DNA of 64,000 bases from an uncultured Erythrobacter sp. (GCF_947499705.1 NZ_CANMPJ010000002.1:372001-436000); one strand, 5' to 3'; positions 34,677-43,747 are shown, counted from the first letter of the stretch. Notes: a model not told the origin generated them from the sequence alone. Made by a program: numbers and translations.

Positions 34677-35803
34677 ATGTCCTGATCACCGGCGGTGCGG
34701 GCTTTATCGGCTCGCGGCTGGCCTTGCGGTTGGTGGGCGAAGGGCATGGAGTGACCGTGCTCGACAACTTCCTGCCGCAGGTCCACGGCGATGCGCCGGA
34801 AGAGACCGCGCTTTATGCCAAGCTGGCCGCTGCGACCAATCTGGTGCACGGCGATGTGACCGACTGCGCGGCGCTCGAACAGTTGGTCCCCAACCACGAC
34901 GCCATCGTCCACCTCGCAGCTGAAACCGGCACCGGGCAGTCGATGTACCAGATTGAGCGCTACAATTCGGTCAACATTGGCGGCACCTCGCTGCTGCTCG
35001 ATATTCTCGCCAATCAGGAACACAGCGTGAAGCGCGTGGTCGTCGCCTCCTCACGCTCGATCTATGGCGAAGGCCGCTATCGCGCGCCCGATGGCTCGTA
35101 TGTCTATCCGACCGAGCGCGCCGGACCGGACATGGAAGCGGGCGATTTCGCGGTGAAATATCCGGGTGTCGAAGGCGAGCTAGCACTCGTTGCGACCGAT
35201 GAAGACAGCAAGATCCATCCCAGCTCGGTCTATGGCATCACCAAACAGGTGCAGGAGCAGTTGGTGATGACTGTCTGCCCCTCGATCGAGATCGAAGGCG
35301 TGGCGCTGCGGTATCAGAACGTGTTCGGCCCCGGTCAGTCTCTGTCGAACCCTTACACCGGCATTCTCTCGATCTTTTCCAACCTGATCATGCAGGGCAA
35401 GCCGATCAACATCTTCGAAGACGGCACCGAAAGCCGCGATTTCGTGTTTGTCGAAGATGTCGTGAGTTCCACCGCACTCGCGCTGACTCACCCCGCCGCG
35501 GCCAACGAAGTTTTCAATGTCGGAACCGGCGTGCCTGTCAGCGTAATGACGGTCGCTCAAACGCTCGTCCGGCTGTTCGAGGCCGAAACCCCGATCAGCG
35601 TCAGCGGCAATTTCCGCTTGGGCGATATTCGCCACAACTACGCGGACATGACCAAGATCAACGATGCGCTTGGCTTCCAATGCGAATACGATTTCGAACG
35701 CGGCATCGCCGAACTGGTCGAATGGGCCAAGGCCTCCGGCCCGCAGGCGAGCGCCTACGAAGCCAGTCTTGAAGAGATGCGCAGCAAAGGCCTGCTGAAG
35801 TAA
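34673..35803 (+). CDS. NDP-sugar epimerase/dehydratase, dTDP-L-rhamnose 4-epimerase-like
   Basis: A 376-residue extended SDR: ITGGAGFIGSRLAL, HLAAETGTGQSMYQIERYNSVN, ASSRSIYGEGRY, HPSSVYGITKQVQE with the Tyr/Lys pair, and RDFVFVEDVV. The ETGTGQSMY segment and a long insertion after the SIYGEG motif are seen in dTDP-L-rhamnose 4-epimerases (WbiB type, giving 6-deoxy-L-talose), so that is the closest guess. However, no rmlA-D genes are in the window. It overlaps the TIM-barrel gene by 4 bp. Confidence 0.8.
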   Translation: MNVLITGGAGFIGSRLALRLVGEGHGVTVLDNFLPQVHGDAPEETALYAKLAAATNLVHGDVTDCAALEQLVPNHDAIVHLAAETGTGQSMYQIERYNSVNIGGTSLLLDILANQEHSVKRVVVASSRSIYGEGRYRAPDGSYVYPTERAGPDMEAGDFAVKYPGVEGELALVATDEDSKIHPSSVYGITKQVQEQLVMTVCPSIEIEGVALRYQNVFGPGQSLSNPYTGILSIFSNLIMQGKPINIFEDGTESRDFVFVEDVVSSTALALTHPAAANEVFNVGTGVPVSVMTVAQTLVRLFEAETPISVSGNFRLGDIRHNYADMTKINDALGFQCEYDFERGIAELVEWAKASGPQASAYEASLEEMRSKGLLK

Positions 35804-35807
35804 CGTC

Positions 35808-37289
35808 ATGGCCCGGTCGCGCTCCCCCCTGAAATATGTCGGTGCGCACGTGCCGTTCATCACGTTGGTGGTGCTGCTCGTATGCGCGTTTCTGATGGGC
35901 GGCGGATCGCGCGACGACATCACGTCGCTTATGTTCCTCAGGCCCATTGCCGTGATCTGTCTCGGCATCGGCCTCTACTCGCTGACCAAGAAGCAATGGA
36001 GAGAATTCAAGCTGCCGCTCGGATTCATGGCCGCCATTCTCGGCCTGATCCTGCTTCATTTGATCCCGTTGCCGCCTGTCATCTGGCAGGCGCTGCCCGG
36101 ACGCGAGCTGGCGATTGCCGCAGGCGAAGCGGCAGGCGGGCTGCAACCATGGCGCGAAATCAGCCTCGTCCCTTATCGCGGCTGGAATGCCTTTTACGCC
36201 ATGCTTGTCCCCGCTGCCGCCATGGTGTTGGCGGTCCAGATCGACCGCGAAGACCATCGCAAGCTGGTCTATCTCGTCATCGGAGCCGCTTTTGCGAGCG
36301 CTATCTGGGGTATGGTCCAGGCCATCGGTGGTTTTAGCCGAGCGCTGTATTTCTACGACGTCACCAACACCGGTTCACCCACCGGCTTCTTCGCCAACCG
36401 CAACCATATGGCGGCACTGCAAGTCTGCATCTTGCCGCTGCTGACATTGCTGGCGGCCCGGGCGAAGGGGCCGCGCAAAGGGCTTATCCAGACCGCGTGC
36501 GCGGCCATTGCAGTGCTGGCGATCATGATGGCGGCAGCGACCGGCTCACGCGCAGGGATCGCGCTGTCGCTCGTGTCGCTCGGGGCAAGCTGGCTGGTTT
36601 GGCGCGCCCGTCCAATGCGGCCAGAGCTGCGCCACAGGCGGCGCGACAGACGCCTGCCATGGGTGCCCTATGCCTTCGGAGCCTTCGGCGTCGCCATGCT
36701 CGGCGGGTTCGCCCTGCTGCTCACGCAGTCGCAAAGCTTCACCCGCATTTCCGGCACCAGCCCGGTTGAGGAATTCCGCTTCGTTGTGTGGGAAACGATG
36801 ATCGAATTCCTGCCGCAATACCTGCCATTCGGATCAGGCGTCGGGTCGTTCGTTGAGATTTTCCAGGTGCATGAACCCAGCGACATGCTCGGCACCAGCT
36901 ACTGGAACCACGCGCATAATGACTGGCTTGAATGGGCGCTTGAAGGCGGCATTCCGGCAATCGCGCTGATGGCACTCGCGCTGTTGGCCTTTGCGCGCAA
37001 CACGATCGGATTGATCGCGCGCAGCAAGACCGGACAGCTTGAAGTCCATTTGGGGCTGGCCGGCGCAGTTGTTCTTTTTGTTCTTGGCCTTTGGAGCGCG
37101 GTCGATTACCCCCTCCGCGTCCCGGCGCTGGCTTGCCTTGCGGCGCTGGCATCGGTCTGGATGGCTTTCCCTCGGGCCGGTCAGGCTCTAGGCCAGTCAG
37201 ATGGCGACGGGTTTGGTCAAAGCGCTGGAAAACCAGCCTTTATGACAAATGAGGGGTCGTTTCAGACACGGCCGCAGACAGATAATTGA
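35808..37289 (+). CDS. O-antigen ligase/polymerase-family (Wzy_C) membrane protein
   Basis: A 493-residue protein with about ten hydrophobic segments. A large periplasmic loop carries the Wzy_C features: SRAGIALSLVSLG before it, FVVWETMIEFLPQYLPFGSGVGSF inside it, and the NHAHNDWLEWALEGG motif. Members are WaaL ligases or Wzy polymerases and cannot be told apart by sequence alone. It immediately precedes wza and wzc. Since 26203-27492 also looks like a polymerase, one of the two may be a ligase or transfer acceptor-specific chains. Confidence 0.87.
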   Translation: MARSRSPLKYVGAHVPFITLVVLLVCAFLMGGGSRDDITSLMFLRPIAVICLGIGLYSLTKKQWREFKLPLGFMAAILGLILLHLIPLPPVIWQALPGRELAIAAGEAAGGLQPWREISLVPYRGWNAFYAMLVPAAAMVLAVQIDREDHRKLVYLVIGAAFASAIWGMVQAIGGFSRALYFYDVTNTGSPTGFFANRNHMAALQVCILPLLTLLAARAKGPRKGLIQTACAAIAVLAIMMAAATGSRAGIALSLVSLGASWLVWRARPMRPELRHRRRDRRLPWVPYAFGAFGVAMLGGFALLLTQSQSFTRISGTSPVEEFRFVVWETMIEFLPQYLPFGSGVGSFVEIFQVHEPSDMLGTSYWNHAHNDWLEWALEGGIPAIALMALALLAFARNTIGLIARSKTGQLEVHLGLAGAVVLFVLGLWSAVDYPLRVPALACLAALASVWMAFPRAGQALGQSDGDGFGQSAGKPAFMTNEGSFQTRPQTDN

Positions 37290-37304
37290 AGGATCGCCGG
37301 TAGC

Positions 37305-38027
37305 ATGAAGGCAATACGCAATTCGGCCATTCTGGCACTTGGAGCGCTGGCGCTTTCCGCCTGTGCGACGACGCCTGAACCCATCGGCGGCGCACCTGGT
37401 CTGCAAGTGATCGAAGGCGATCTGCCGCCTCCGATGGCGAGCGACCTTTACGCTAGCGCCGAATTTGGCGGAATTCGCCCGTTCGACACGCTCATGATTG
37501 ACGTTTTCGGCATTCCGGAACTGAGCAATCGCCGCGTCCGGGTCGATGCCAATGGTGAGATCGGCTTTCCGCTGATCGGCAATGTCGATGTGTCGGGCAT
37601 GACGACAGCCGAGATCTCGCAAAAGATCGCAGGCCGGCTCAAAGGCAACTACATCCGCGAACCGCAGGTCACGACCAACCTCGTTTCCTCGGAGAACCGC
37701 ACCTTCACCGTCTATGGTGAAGTCAATCAACCGGGAGTCTTTCCGGTTGTCGGCGAAGCTACGTTGATCGAAGCGGTAGCAACCGCCCGCGGTCTGGCCG
37801 AGTATGGCAATGCCCGCGATGTGATTGTCTTTCGCACCGTCGGCGGCCAGCGCATGGCGACGCTGTATAACCTCGATGCGATCAGTCGCGGCGCCTATGA
37901 CGATCCGCGTATCTATCCGAACGACACGGTCGTCGTGGGCGATTCCGATGCGCGCCGCCTGTTCGACGATGTCGTTGGCGCGGCCACCATCCTCGTCACG
38001 CCGCTGACCATTCTTCTCAATCGATAA
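37305..38027 (+). CDS. wza: Outer-membrane polysaccharide export lipoprotein (Wza-like)
   Basis: A 240-residue protein with a lipoprotein signal (lipobox LSAC, Cys about 21), then a Poly_export domain (about 50-135: RPFDTLMIDVFGIPELSNR) and a SLBB-type domain (about 135-215: FTVYGEVNQPGVFPVVG). It should form the outer-membrane export channel. It is shorter than E. coli Wza, as is usual in sphingomonads. It is followed after 15 bp by wzc, the standard pairing for Wzx/Wzy export. Confidence 0.93.
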   Translation: MKAIRNSAILALGALALSACATTPEPIGGAPGLQVIEGDLPPPMASDLYASAEFGGIRPFDTLMIDVFGIPELSNRRVRVDANGEIGFPLIGNVDVSGMTTAEISQKIAGRLKGNYIREPQVTTNLVSSENRTFTVYGEVNQPGVFPVVGEATLIEAVATARGLAEYGNARDVIVFRTVGGQRMATLYNLDAISRGAYDDPRIYPNDTVVVGDSDARRLFDDVVGAATILVTPLTILLNR

Positions 38028-38042
38028 GGCGGAATAGTAACC

Positions 38043-40247
38043 GTGAACGCCATTCAACCCGCCGATCAGAACGACGCGATCTTCGACACCGCCGAAAACA
38101 ATGGTGGCTACGAACAAGCTGGCCGCGAAATGCCGCTGGTGCGCGAATATCTCGGCATCCTCGAGCGCCGCAAATGGGTAATCCTTGCGATCGTGACGCT
38201 GGCGCTGCTCGCCGGGCTTGTGCTCACGCTGCTGGCAACGCCGCAATACACGGCGTCCTCGCGGATCGAGATTAGCCGTCAGGATCAGCGCGTCACCAAT
38301 GTCGAAGGGCTGGAGGAAACCGATCGCCGCTTCGATCAGGAATTCTACGACACGCAATACGAATTGCTCGCCGCACGCAGTGTGGGTGAGCGGGTTGCGC
38401 GTGAGCTGCGCCTCGCGAACAATTTCGCGTTCTTCGAAGCGCACGGATTGGACCCCGAAACCACGCCGTGGCTTGGCTCGGAAGACGCGGCGACCAGCCG
38501 TGAGACGCTGGAAAGGCGGCGCAAGGCCGCTGTTGGCTTGCTGCTCGGCCATATTTCAATCTCGCCCATCCCGCGTTCGGCTCTGGTCGATATCAGCTAC
38601 ACCAGCGCCAATGCGACGCTGTCAGCACAGATCGCCAATGAATGGGGCGAGCAATTCATGGCGGACAGCATGGACCGCCGGTTTGAATCGACCGCCGATG
38701 CGCGCTCGTTCCTCGAACGGCGCCTGGCCGAACTGCGCCAACGGGTCGAGGAATCGCAGACTCAGCTGGTGAATTATGCCAATTCCAAAGGCATCGTGGT
38801 GCTCGACCGGGTCGAACAAGACGGTCGGACGGTCTCGTCACCGACGCTGGTGCAGTATGACCTTCAGGCGATGAACCAGTCGCTGCTCGAAGCAACCGAG
38901 CAACGCGTTCAGCTCGAAGCACGTGCCCGTGCTGCGGGCGGTACCAATGCCGATCTGGTCAACAATTCCACAATCAATGCGCTGCGTCAGCAACGCTCAG
39001 CTGCCGAGGCGGAATATGCTCGGCTGATGGTGCAGTTTGAGCCTGGCTATCCCGCCGCGCGCGCTTTGGAAGTGCAGATTGAAGAGCTTGGAAAGGCCAT
39101 CTCGCGCGAGGAAAGTCGTGTGCGGGGAAGCACGCAGGCAGACTTCCAGGCGGCTCAGGCACGCGAGAACGACCTGCGCGGCAAGGTTGCAGCGCTGACA
39201 GAGCGTCTGAACACGCAGGAACGCGACCGGATCCAGTACAACATCTACCAGAACGAGGTGGACACCAACCGCGAGCTCTATGACGGGCTGTTGCAGCGCT
39301 ACAAGGAAATCGGCGTTGCTGGTGTGGCGGCGAACAACATCACTCTGGTTGATCAAGCTCAGGTCCCGGGAGGCCCATCGTCGCCCAACCTGCCGCTTAA
39401 TCTACTGGTTGCGCTGTTTGGCGGTCTCGCCGTTGCAGGCGCTGCAGTCTTCGCGCTTGAACAGTTCGAAGAGGGTATCCGCGACCCAGCGCAGGTCACG
39501 CCGCTTACGGGATTGCCATTGCTCGGTGTTATTCCGTCCACACCCAACGACGACGATGTCATCGATCTGGTGCAGGATCCGAAATCGGATGTGTCCGAGG
39601 CCTATCTGACCGTGCGGTCGAACCTGGCGCTGGCAACCAGTTCCGGCCTTCCGCGCGTGTTGATGGTGACCAGTACACGCCCGGCAGAGGGCAAGAGCAC
39701 CACTGGCTTCGCGCTCGCATCGGTTCTGGCGCGGACCGGCAAGAAGGTGGTGATGATCGACGCCGATATGCGGTCGCCATCGGCGCATAAATTGCTCGAG
39801 CTGCCGAATGAGAGCGGCTTCTCGAACATTCTTGCCCAGCAGGCCGAAGCCAGTGCAGTGATCCAGCAGACCGAATTCGAAAACCTTTCGCTGATCTCCG
39901 CTGGCGCAAGCCCGCCGAGCGCCGCCGAGCTTTTGAGTAGCGATCAGGTGAAGGAATTGTTCGATGCGCTGGGCGACCGGTTCGATCACGTCATCGTCGA
40001 CGCTCCGCCGCTGCTCGGCCTGGCCGATGCTCCGCTCCTGGCACAGGCGGTGGACGGCGTTGCCTTCGTGATCGAAGCGCGCGGCGTTGCAGCACGGGGC
40101 ATCAACAACTCGCTCGATCGACTGCGCAGCGGCAAAGCGCCACTGGTCGGCGCGATCTTCACCAAATTCGAAGGCAACGGGCTTGAAGGTTACGGCTACG
40201 GTTATGGCTACGGCTATGGCTATGGCCGCGACCGGGACAACGATTGA
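38043..40247 (+). CDS. wzc: Polysaccharide co-polymerase / tyrosine autokinase (Wzc-like)
   Basis: A 734-residue BY-kinase. Transmembrane segments near 45-65 and 455-480 flank a periplasmic Wzz domain with coiled-coil stretches (230-430). The cytoplasmic kinase has Walker A in STRPAEGKSTT (about 545-555), Walker A' in VVMIDADMRSP and Walker B in HVIVDAPPLLG. The C-terminus is an alternating Tyr-Gly run with six tyrosines, the expected autophosphorylation cluster, although unusually regular. It starts with GTG at 38043 after AAGGCGGAA. It controls chain length and export with Wza. No Wzb phosphatase is seen in the window. Confidence 0.95.
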   Translation: MNAIQPADQNDAIFDTAENNGGYEQAGREMPLVREYLGILERRKWVILAIVTLALLAGLVLTLLATPQYTASSRIEISRQDQRVTNVEGLEETDRRFDQEFYDTQYELLAARSVGERVARELRLANNFAFFEAHGLDPETTPWLGSEDAATSRETLERRRKAAVGLLLGHISISPIPRSALVDISYTSANATLSAQIANEWGEQFMADSMDRRFESTADARSFLERRLAELRQRVEESQTQLVNYANSKGIVVLDRVEQDGRTVSSPTLVQYDLQAMNQSLLEATEQRVQLEARARAAGGTNADLVNNSTINALRQQRSAAEAEYARLMVQFEPGYPAARALEVQIEELGKAISREESRVRGSTQADFQAAQARENDLRGKVAALTERLNTQERDRIQYNIYQNEVDTNRELYDGLLQRYKEIGVAGVAANNITLVDQAQVPGGPSSPNLPLNLLVALFGGLAVAGAAVFALEQFEEGIRDPAQVTPLTGLPLLGVIPSTPNDDDVIDLVQDPKSDVSEAYLTVRSNLALATSSGLPRVLMVTSTRPAEGKSTTGFALASVLARTGKKVVMIDADMRSPSAHKLLELPNESGFSNILAQQAEASAVIQQTEFENLSLISAGASPPSAAELLSSDQVKELFDALGDRFDHVIVDAPPLLGLADAPLLAQAVDGVAFVIEARGVAARGINNSLDRLRSGKAPLVGAIFTKFEGNGLEGYGYGYGYGYGYGRDRDND

Positions 40248-41476
40248 TGGTCAGCTTGCCGCGTCCAACCGGGCGTTTGCTGGCCGCCGTCGCGGGCACT
40301 TTGCTTGTCGCCTATGGCGCAGCCACCAGCGCGGCGGTCAACGTGTTCCATTCGGACTTGCCGACCCTTGCCCTGTCGATTGACGACGACGATCCCGTTG
40401 CGCTTGTCCGTAACGCGCAGATCAATCATGCGGCAGGCATAATTCCAAAAGGCGGCGACAACGCGATTCTCGGCATCGTCCGCCAATCGGTGTCCGACCT
40501 TCCGATCAACGCCTCGGCCTTTCGCCTCTACGGCCTGGCAAGTGCCGCCAATGCCGATCTGCCTGGCGTGCGCGAGCAGATGGCGGTCTCCGAACGGATG
40601 GAGCGGCGCGATGCGGGGGCGCAGTTGTGGCTGATCCAAGACGCAGTGGAGCGCAACGATGTCGCTGGCGCGCTCAGGCATTACGACACCGCGCTGCGAA
40701 TTGAGCAATCGACCAGCGCCGTGCTCTATCCGGTGCTGACCGACGCGCTTGAAAGCGAGACCATTCGCGAGCGCTTCGTCCCCTACATCAAGTCCACACC
40801 CCCGTGGCTTGAGAGTTTCCTGCGGTTTGCCGTGTCCAACACCAAAGACCCTGTGGCGATTGCGGAGCTAGCGAAACTTTCAGGCGGTTTCCCCGAAGGT
40901 TCGGCCTATTCCTCGCTTGATCGCGAATTGCTCACACAACTGGTCGCAAAGGAAAACTACCGCGAGGCAATCGATCATTTCCGGCGCATCAACGGTGCGG
41001 ACAAGACTGTCGCCAACGGGCTCGAATTGACCGGTGCATCGACCGCCGAAGCCTACAGCCCGGTGACATGGCAGCCCTTCTCCATCGACGGCATCGAACC
41101 ATTTGTCCTTGCGTCAGCCCAGGGCGAAGGGATGGTGGAGATCGAAGCCGAAATGGAAGCCGGCTACACCGGACCGGTGGCGCGCAAACTGCTGGCGCTT
41201 GAGCCCGGTCGTTACTCGATGAGCGCGTCATTCCGCGCGGAGGATTTCGGCACGCAGGATCAGGCCAGCTGGCGCATTGTCTGTGCCGGTAGCCAGGGTG
41301 CCGATCCGCTAGTGAACGAAGTGTTCGACATCGCAGAAGAATTCGAGATGGACGCCGCGTTCACGGTGCCCGCCGGATGCCCAGCGCAATTGGTTCTGGT
41401 GTCGGCCGATACGACTATCCGAACCGGCTATCTCAAGCTGGTGCTGGCCGAAGCCAGGCTCTCACCGGCGAATTAG
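40247..41476 (+). CDS. Uncharacterised exported protein coupled to wzc
   Basis: A 409-residue protein with an N-terminal signal or anchor (about 10-30). A helical, TPR-like region follows (about 45-270: alternating Ala/Leu-rich helices), then a C-terminal beta-rich region (about 290-405) with SWRIVCAGSQGADPL and a two-cysteine pattern. I recognise no named family. Its ATG shares one base with the wzc stop (TGATG), so it is tightly coupled to the exporter and may be a periplasmic assembly or regulatory factor. It ends with a 4-bp tail-to-tail overlap with the next gene. Confidence 0.7.
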   Translation: MVSLPRPTGRLLAAVAGTLLVAYGAATSAAVNVFHSDLPTLALSIDDDDPVALVRNAQINHAAGIIPKGGDNAILGIVRQSVSDLPINASAFRLYGLASAANADLPGVREQMAVSERMERRDAGAQLWLIQDAVERNDVAGALRHYDTALRIEQSTSAVLYPVLTDALESETIRERFVPYIKSTPPWLESFLRFAVSNTKDPVAIAELAKLSGGFPEGSAYSSLDRELLTQLVAKENYREAIDHFRRINGADKTVANGLELTGASTAEAYSPVTWQPFSIDGIEPFVLASAQGEGMVEIEAEMEAGYTGPVARKLLALEPGRYSMSASFRAEDFGTQDQASWRIVCAGSQGADPLVNEVFDIAEEFEMDAAFTVPAGCPAQLVLVSADTTIRTGYLKLVLAEARLSPAN

Positions 41477-41964
41477 AGCGCCAGCTGCGCGCCAGTCTGT
41501 GCGCTCACATCGTTTCCAAACCGCCGCAAGCAAGCAATTGCCAACTGCGCCTGTTCGGTTGTTTCGTCCGCCTTTTCAGCCCGACGGCGCGCGATTGCGG
41601 CCGCGGTTGACCCGGCCACGTCAGTGGCAGTTGCCTTCACATCTTCAGCTCGCGCTTCGAAGTGATCTTCGGCACGGCCCAGCAAAGCGATTTCGCGCGA
41701 TTGCGGGTTGTCCGACATTTGCGCCAGTCGTTCCGCCGTCAGGTCCAATGCCGCAGCGCAATGCACCGCGATTTCGAACAGACCATCGCCCTCTTCTGTT
41801 ACCTCTCTGCCAATCGACAGGGGTAAGGCAGCTCCGGGCGGATCAGTTGCCTCGGCGACACTTCCCTCCGCTGCATCCTGGCCTGAAGAACAGGCAGCCG
41901 CAGCCAGCGCGATCAGGCACGGAGCGAGCAATAGAAATGGGCGACGCTGGAGGGGGATAGTCAT
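41473..41964 (-). CDS. Small putative lipoprotein of unknown function
   Basis: A 163-residue minus-strand protein. From the ATG at 41964 it begins MTIPLQRRPFLLLAPCLIALAAAACSSG, a clear lipoprotein signal with lipobox AAAC. The mature part is Ala/Glu-rich and helical, with four cysteines counting the lipidated one. In-frame ATGs up to 42078 exist but would bury the signal peptide. It is one of only three minus-strand genes inside the locus and lies between plus-strand genes. I do not recognise its family. Confidence 0.65.
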   Translation of the reverse strand: MTIPLQRRPFLLLAPCLIALAAAACSSGQDAAEGSVAEATDPPGAALPLSIGREVTEEGDGLFEIAVHCAAALDLTAERLAQMSDNPQSREIALLGRAEDHFEARAEDVKATATDVAGSTAAAIARRRAEKADETTEQAQLAIACLRRFGNDVSAQTGAQLAL

Positions 41965-42058
41965 GCCGCGCTCTTGTCGCAGCGGGTTTTCTTTGTCCAG
42001 AACTTGTGCGACGCCCGCGCCGGTTAGACGCGGCACAGCGACAGGAGGCCCATAGGGC

Positions 42059-43072
42059 ATGCGCACGGTACTCATCACCGGTTCGGCCGGATTTATCGGC
42101 TTTCATCTGGCGCAATTGCTCCTTGCCGAGGGCTTTCGCGTCGTCGGCTTTGACGGGATGACCGACTATTACGACGTGCGCCTGAAAGAGCGGCGGCATC
42201 AGATGCTGCTGCAAAACCAGCATTTCAGCGCGAATATCGGGATGCTCGAAGACTTCGATGCGCTGCACGCACTTGCGATGGCAGAAAAGCCCGATGTAAT
42301 CGTCCACCTCGCGGCGCAGGCAGGGGTGCGGTACAGCCTCGAAAACCCGCGCGCCTATCTCGATTCCAACCTCATCGGCACGTTCAACGTGATGGAATGC
42401 GCGCGCGAGCTGGAGGTCGATCACCTGCTGATGGCTTCCACCAGCTCGGTCTATGGCGCGAATGAAGAGATGCCGTTCGACGAGCGCGAGAAATGCGACA
42501 CCCAGCTCACTTTCTACGCCGCGACCAAGAAGGCGAATGAAGCGATGGCGCATTCTTACGCCCATCTGTGGAACCTACCGACAACGATGTTCCGCTTTTT
42601 CACGGTCTACGGTCCGTGGGGCCGGCCGGACATGGCGCTGTTCAAGTTTACCAAGGGTATTCTCGAAAGCACGTCGATCGACATTTACAACAATGGCGAG
42701 ATGTTCCGCGATTTCACCTACGTGACCGATCTGGTGCGCGGCATTCGCCTGTTGATCGACGCTGCGCCGGAGCGCCCCGAAAGCGCCGATGACATTCCCG
42801 AGTGGGATAGTCTTTCCCCGGTTGCGCCATGGCGCGTGGCCAATATCGGCAACAGCGACAAGGTGCGGCTGATGGATTTCATCACCGCAATCGAAGAGGA
42901 ATGCGGACGCGAGGCGGTTAAGAACTTCATGCCGATGCAGAAAGGCGACGTGCCCGCGACCTGGGCCGATGCGACATTGCTGAAAGAACTCACCGGCTAC
43001 CGCCCGCAAACCGATGTTCGCGAGGGCATCCGCCAGTTTGTCGCTTGGTACCGCGATTATTACGCGGTCTGA
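42059..43072 (+). CDS. UDP-glucuronate 4-epimerase-like NDP-sugar epimerase
   Basis: A 337-residue extended SDR: ITGSAGFIGFHLA, FDGMTDYYDVRLKERR, HLAAQAGVRYSLENP, STSSVYGANEEMPF, FYAATKKANE with the Tyr/Lys pair, and RFFTVYGPWGRPDMALFKF. These match UDP-glucuronate 4-epimerases (LpsL/WcfX type), which make UDP-galacturonate. AGGAGG lies upstream of the ATG. It is separated from the TviB-like dehydrogenase by one minus-strand gene, and together they suggest a galacturonic or HexNAc-uronic acid in the glycan. Confidence 0.88.
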   Translation: MRTVLITGSAGFIGFHLAQLLLAEGFRVVGFDGMTDYYDVRLKERRHQMLLQNQHFSANIGMLEDFDALHALAMAEKPDVIVHLAAQAGVRYSLENPRAYLDSNLIGTFNVMECARELEVDHLLMASTSSVYGANEEMPFDEREKCDTQLTFYAATKKANEAMAHSYAHLWNLPTTMFRFFTVYGPWGRPDMALFKFTKGILESTSIDIYNNGEMFRDFTYVTDLVRGIRLLIDAAPERPESADDIPEWDSLSPVAPWRVANIGNSDKVRLMDFITAIEEECGREAVKNFMPMQKGDVPATWADATLLKELTGYRPQTDVREGIRQFVAWYRDYYAV

Positions 43073-43078
43073 CGCGGC

Positions 43079-43747
43079 TTAGAGCGGCTGTTCTTCGGGC
43101 TCAGGTGCTGGCTCCGGCTCAGTTTCACCGCCAGTGCCCTCATTGCCTTCGATCAGCGGAGGCGGCCCGGATGCTTCTTCGACTTCACCCGGCAGAGCGC
43201 CTGCGCGTTCGCGCTCAAGCCGCTCGAGGTATTCGCGCTCGATCTGTTCTACGCGGCGCTGCTCGGATGCGGCATCGGCGTCGATCGTGGACAGACGGTC
43301 TTGCCGTGCCTGCTCGATCAGCTGGCCGAAACGGATGTCCTCACCTTCGGCGCGATCCCGATACGCGTCATTGATCAGCTGCTGGGTGCAACCGATAATT
43401 CCGCCAGCCCCAGCCGGGCTGCACGAATTGGTGCCAAACGCGCCGACCAGCTCCAGGCTTTCGACCCGGCGTGCCCATGCCGTGTTGTCGGGGTTGTCCG
43501 ACAGGCGCAGCGCAGGTGGAATACGGAAACGCTCATTCTCCGGCAGCCGCGCAAAAACGCAGATGTCGCCTTCGGGGCACGGCGGCGCTTCGTCATCGCC
43601 GTAAACATAGGCGATCTGGACATCATCACTTAGCGCAGGCTGCGTATCGTCGACCAAAGTGTCGTCTTGCGCAGCAAGCGGAGCAGCGACAGCAAGCGTC
43701 GCGATCACGCCCATACGCTTCCATGTCTTCAACCGGGAGAGCAACAT
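43079..43747 (-). CDS. Secreted hypothetical protein with acidic, Pro/Glu-rich C-terminus
   Basis: A 222-residue minus-strand protein. The ATG at 43747, preceded by AAAGG, gives a signal peptide ending near PLAAQD. The mature part has four cysteines (EAPPCPEGDICVF, TNSCSPAGAGGIIGCTQQL), then a charged helical stretch (about 160-195) and a low-complexity tail rich in Glu and Pro. I recognise no family. It is probably periplasmic with disulfides. It converges with the epimerase gene, 6 bp apart, and is divergent from the TviB-like gene. Confidence 0.65.
   Translation of the reverse strand: MLLSRLKTWKRMGVIATLAVAAPLAAQDDTLVDDTQPALSDDVQIAYVYGDDEAPPCPEGDICVFARLPENERFRIPPALRLSDNPDNTAWARRVESLELVGAFGTNSCSPAGAGGIIGCTQQLINDAYRDRAEGEDIRFGQLIEQARQDRLSTIDADAASEQRRVEQIEREYLERLERERAGALPGEVEEASGPPPLIEGNEGTGGETEPEPAPEPEEQPL

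Noticed and set aside
37197..38552. 451-codon open frame on the minus strand opposite wza and the start of wzc
   Set aside because: It lies antisense to a clear lipoprotein exporter and BY-kinase; its composition is typical of a frame read from the complement of GC-rich codons, with no domain or signal.
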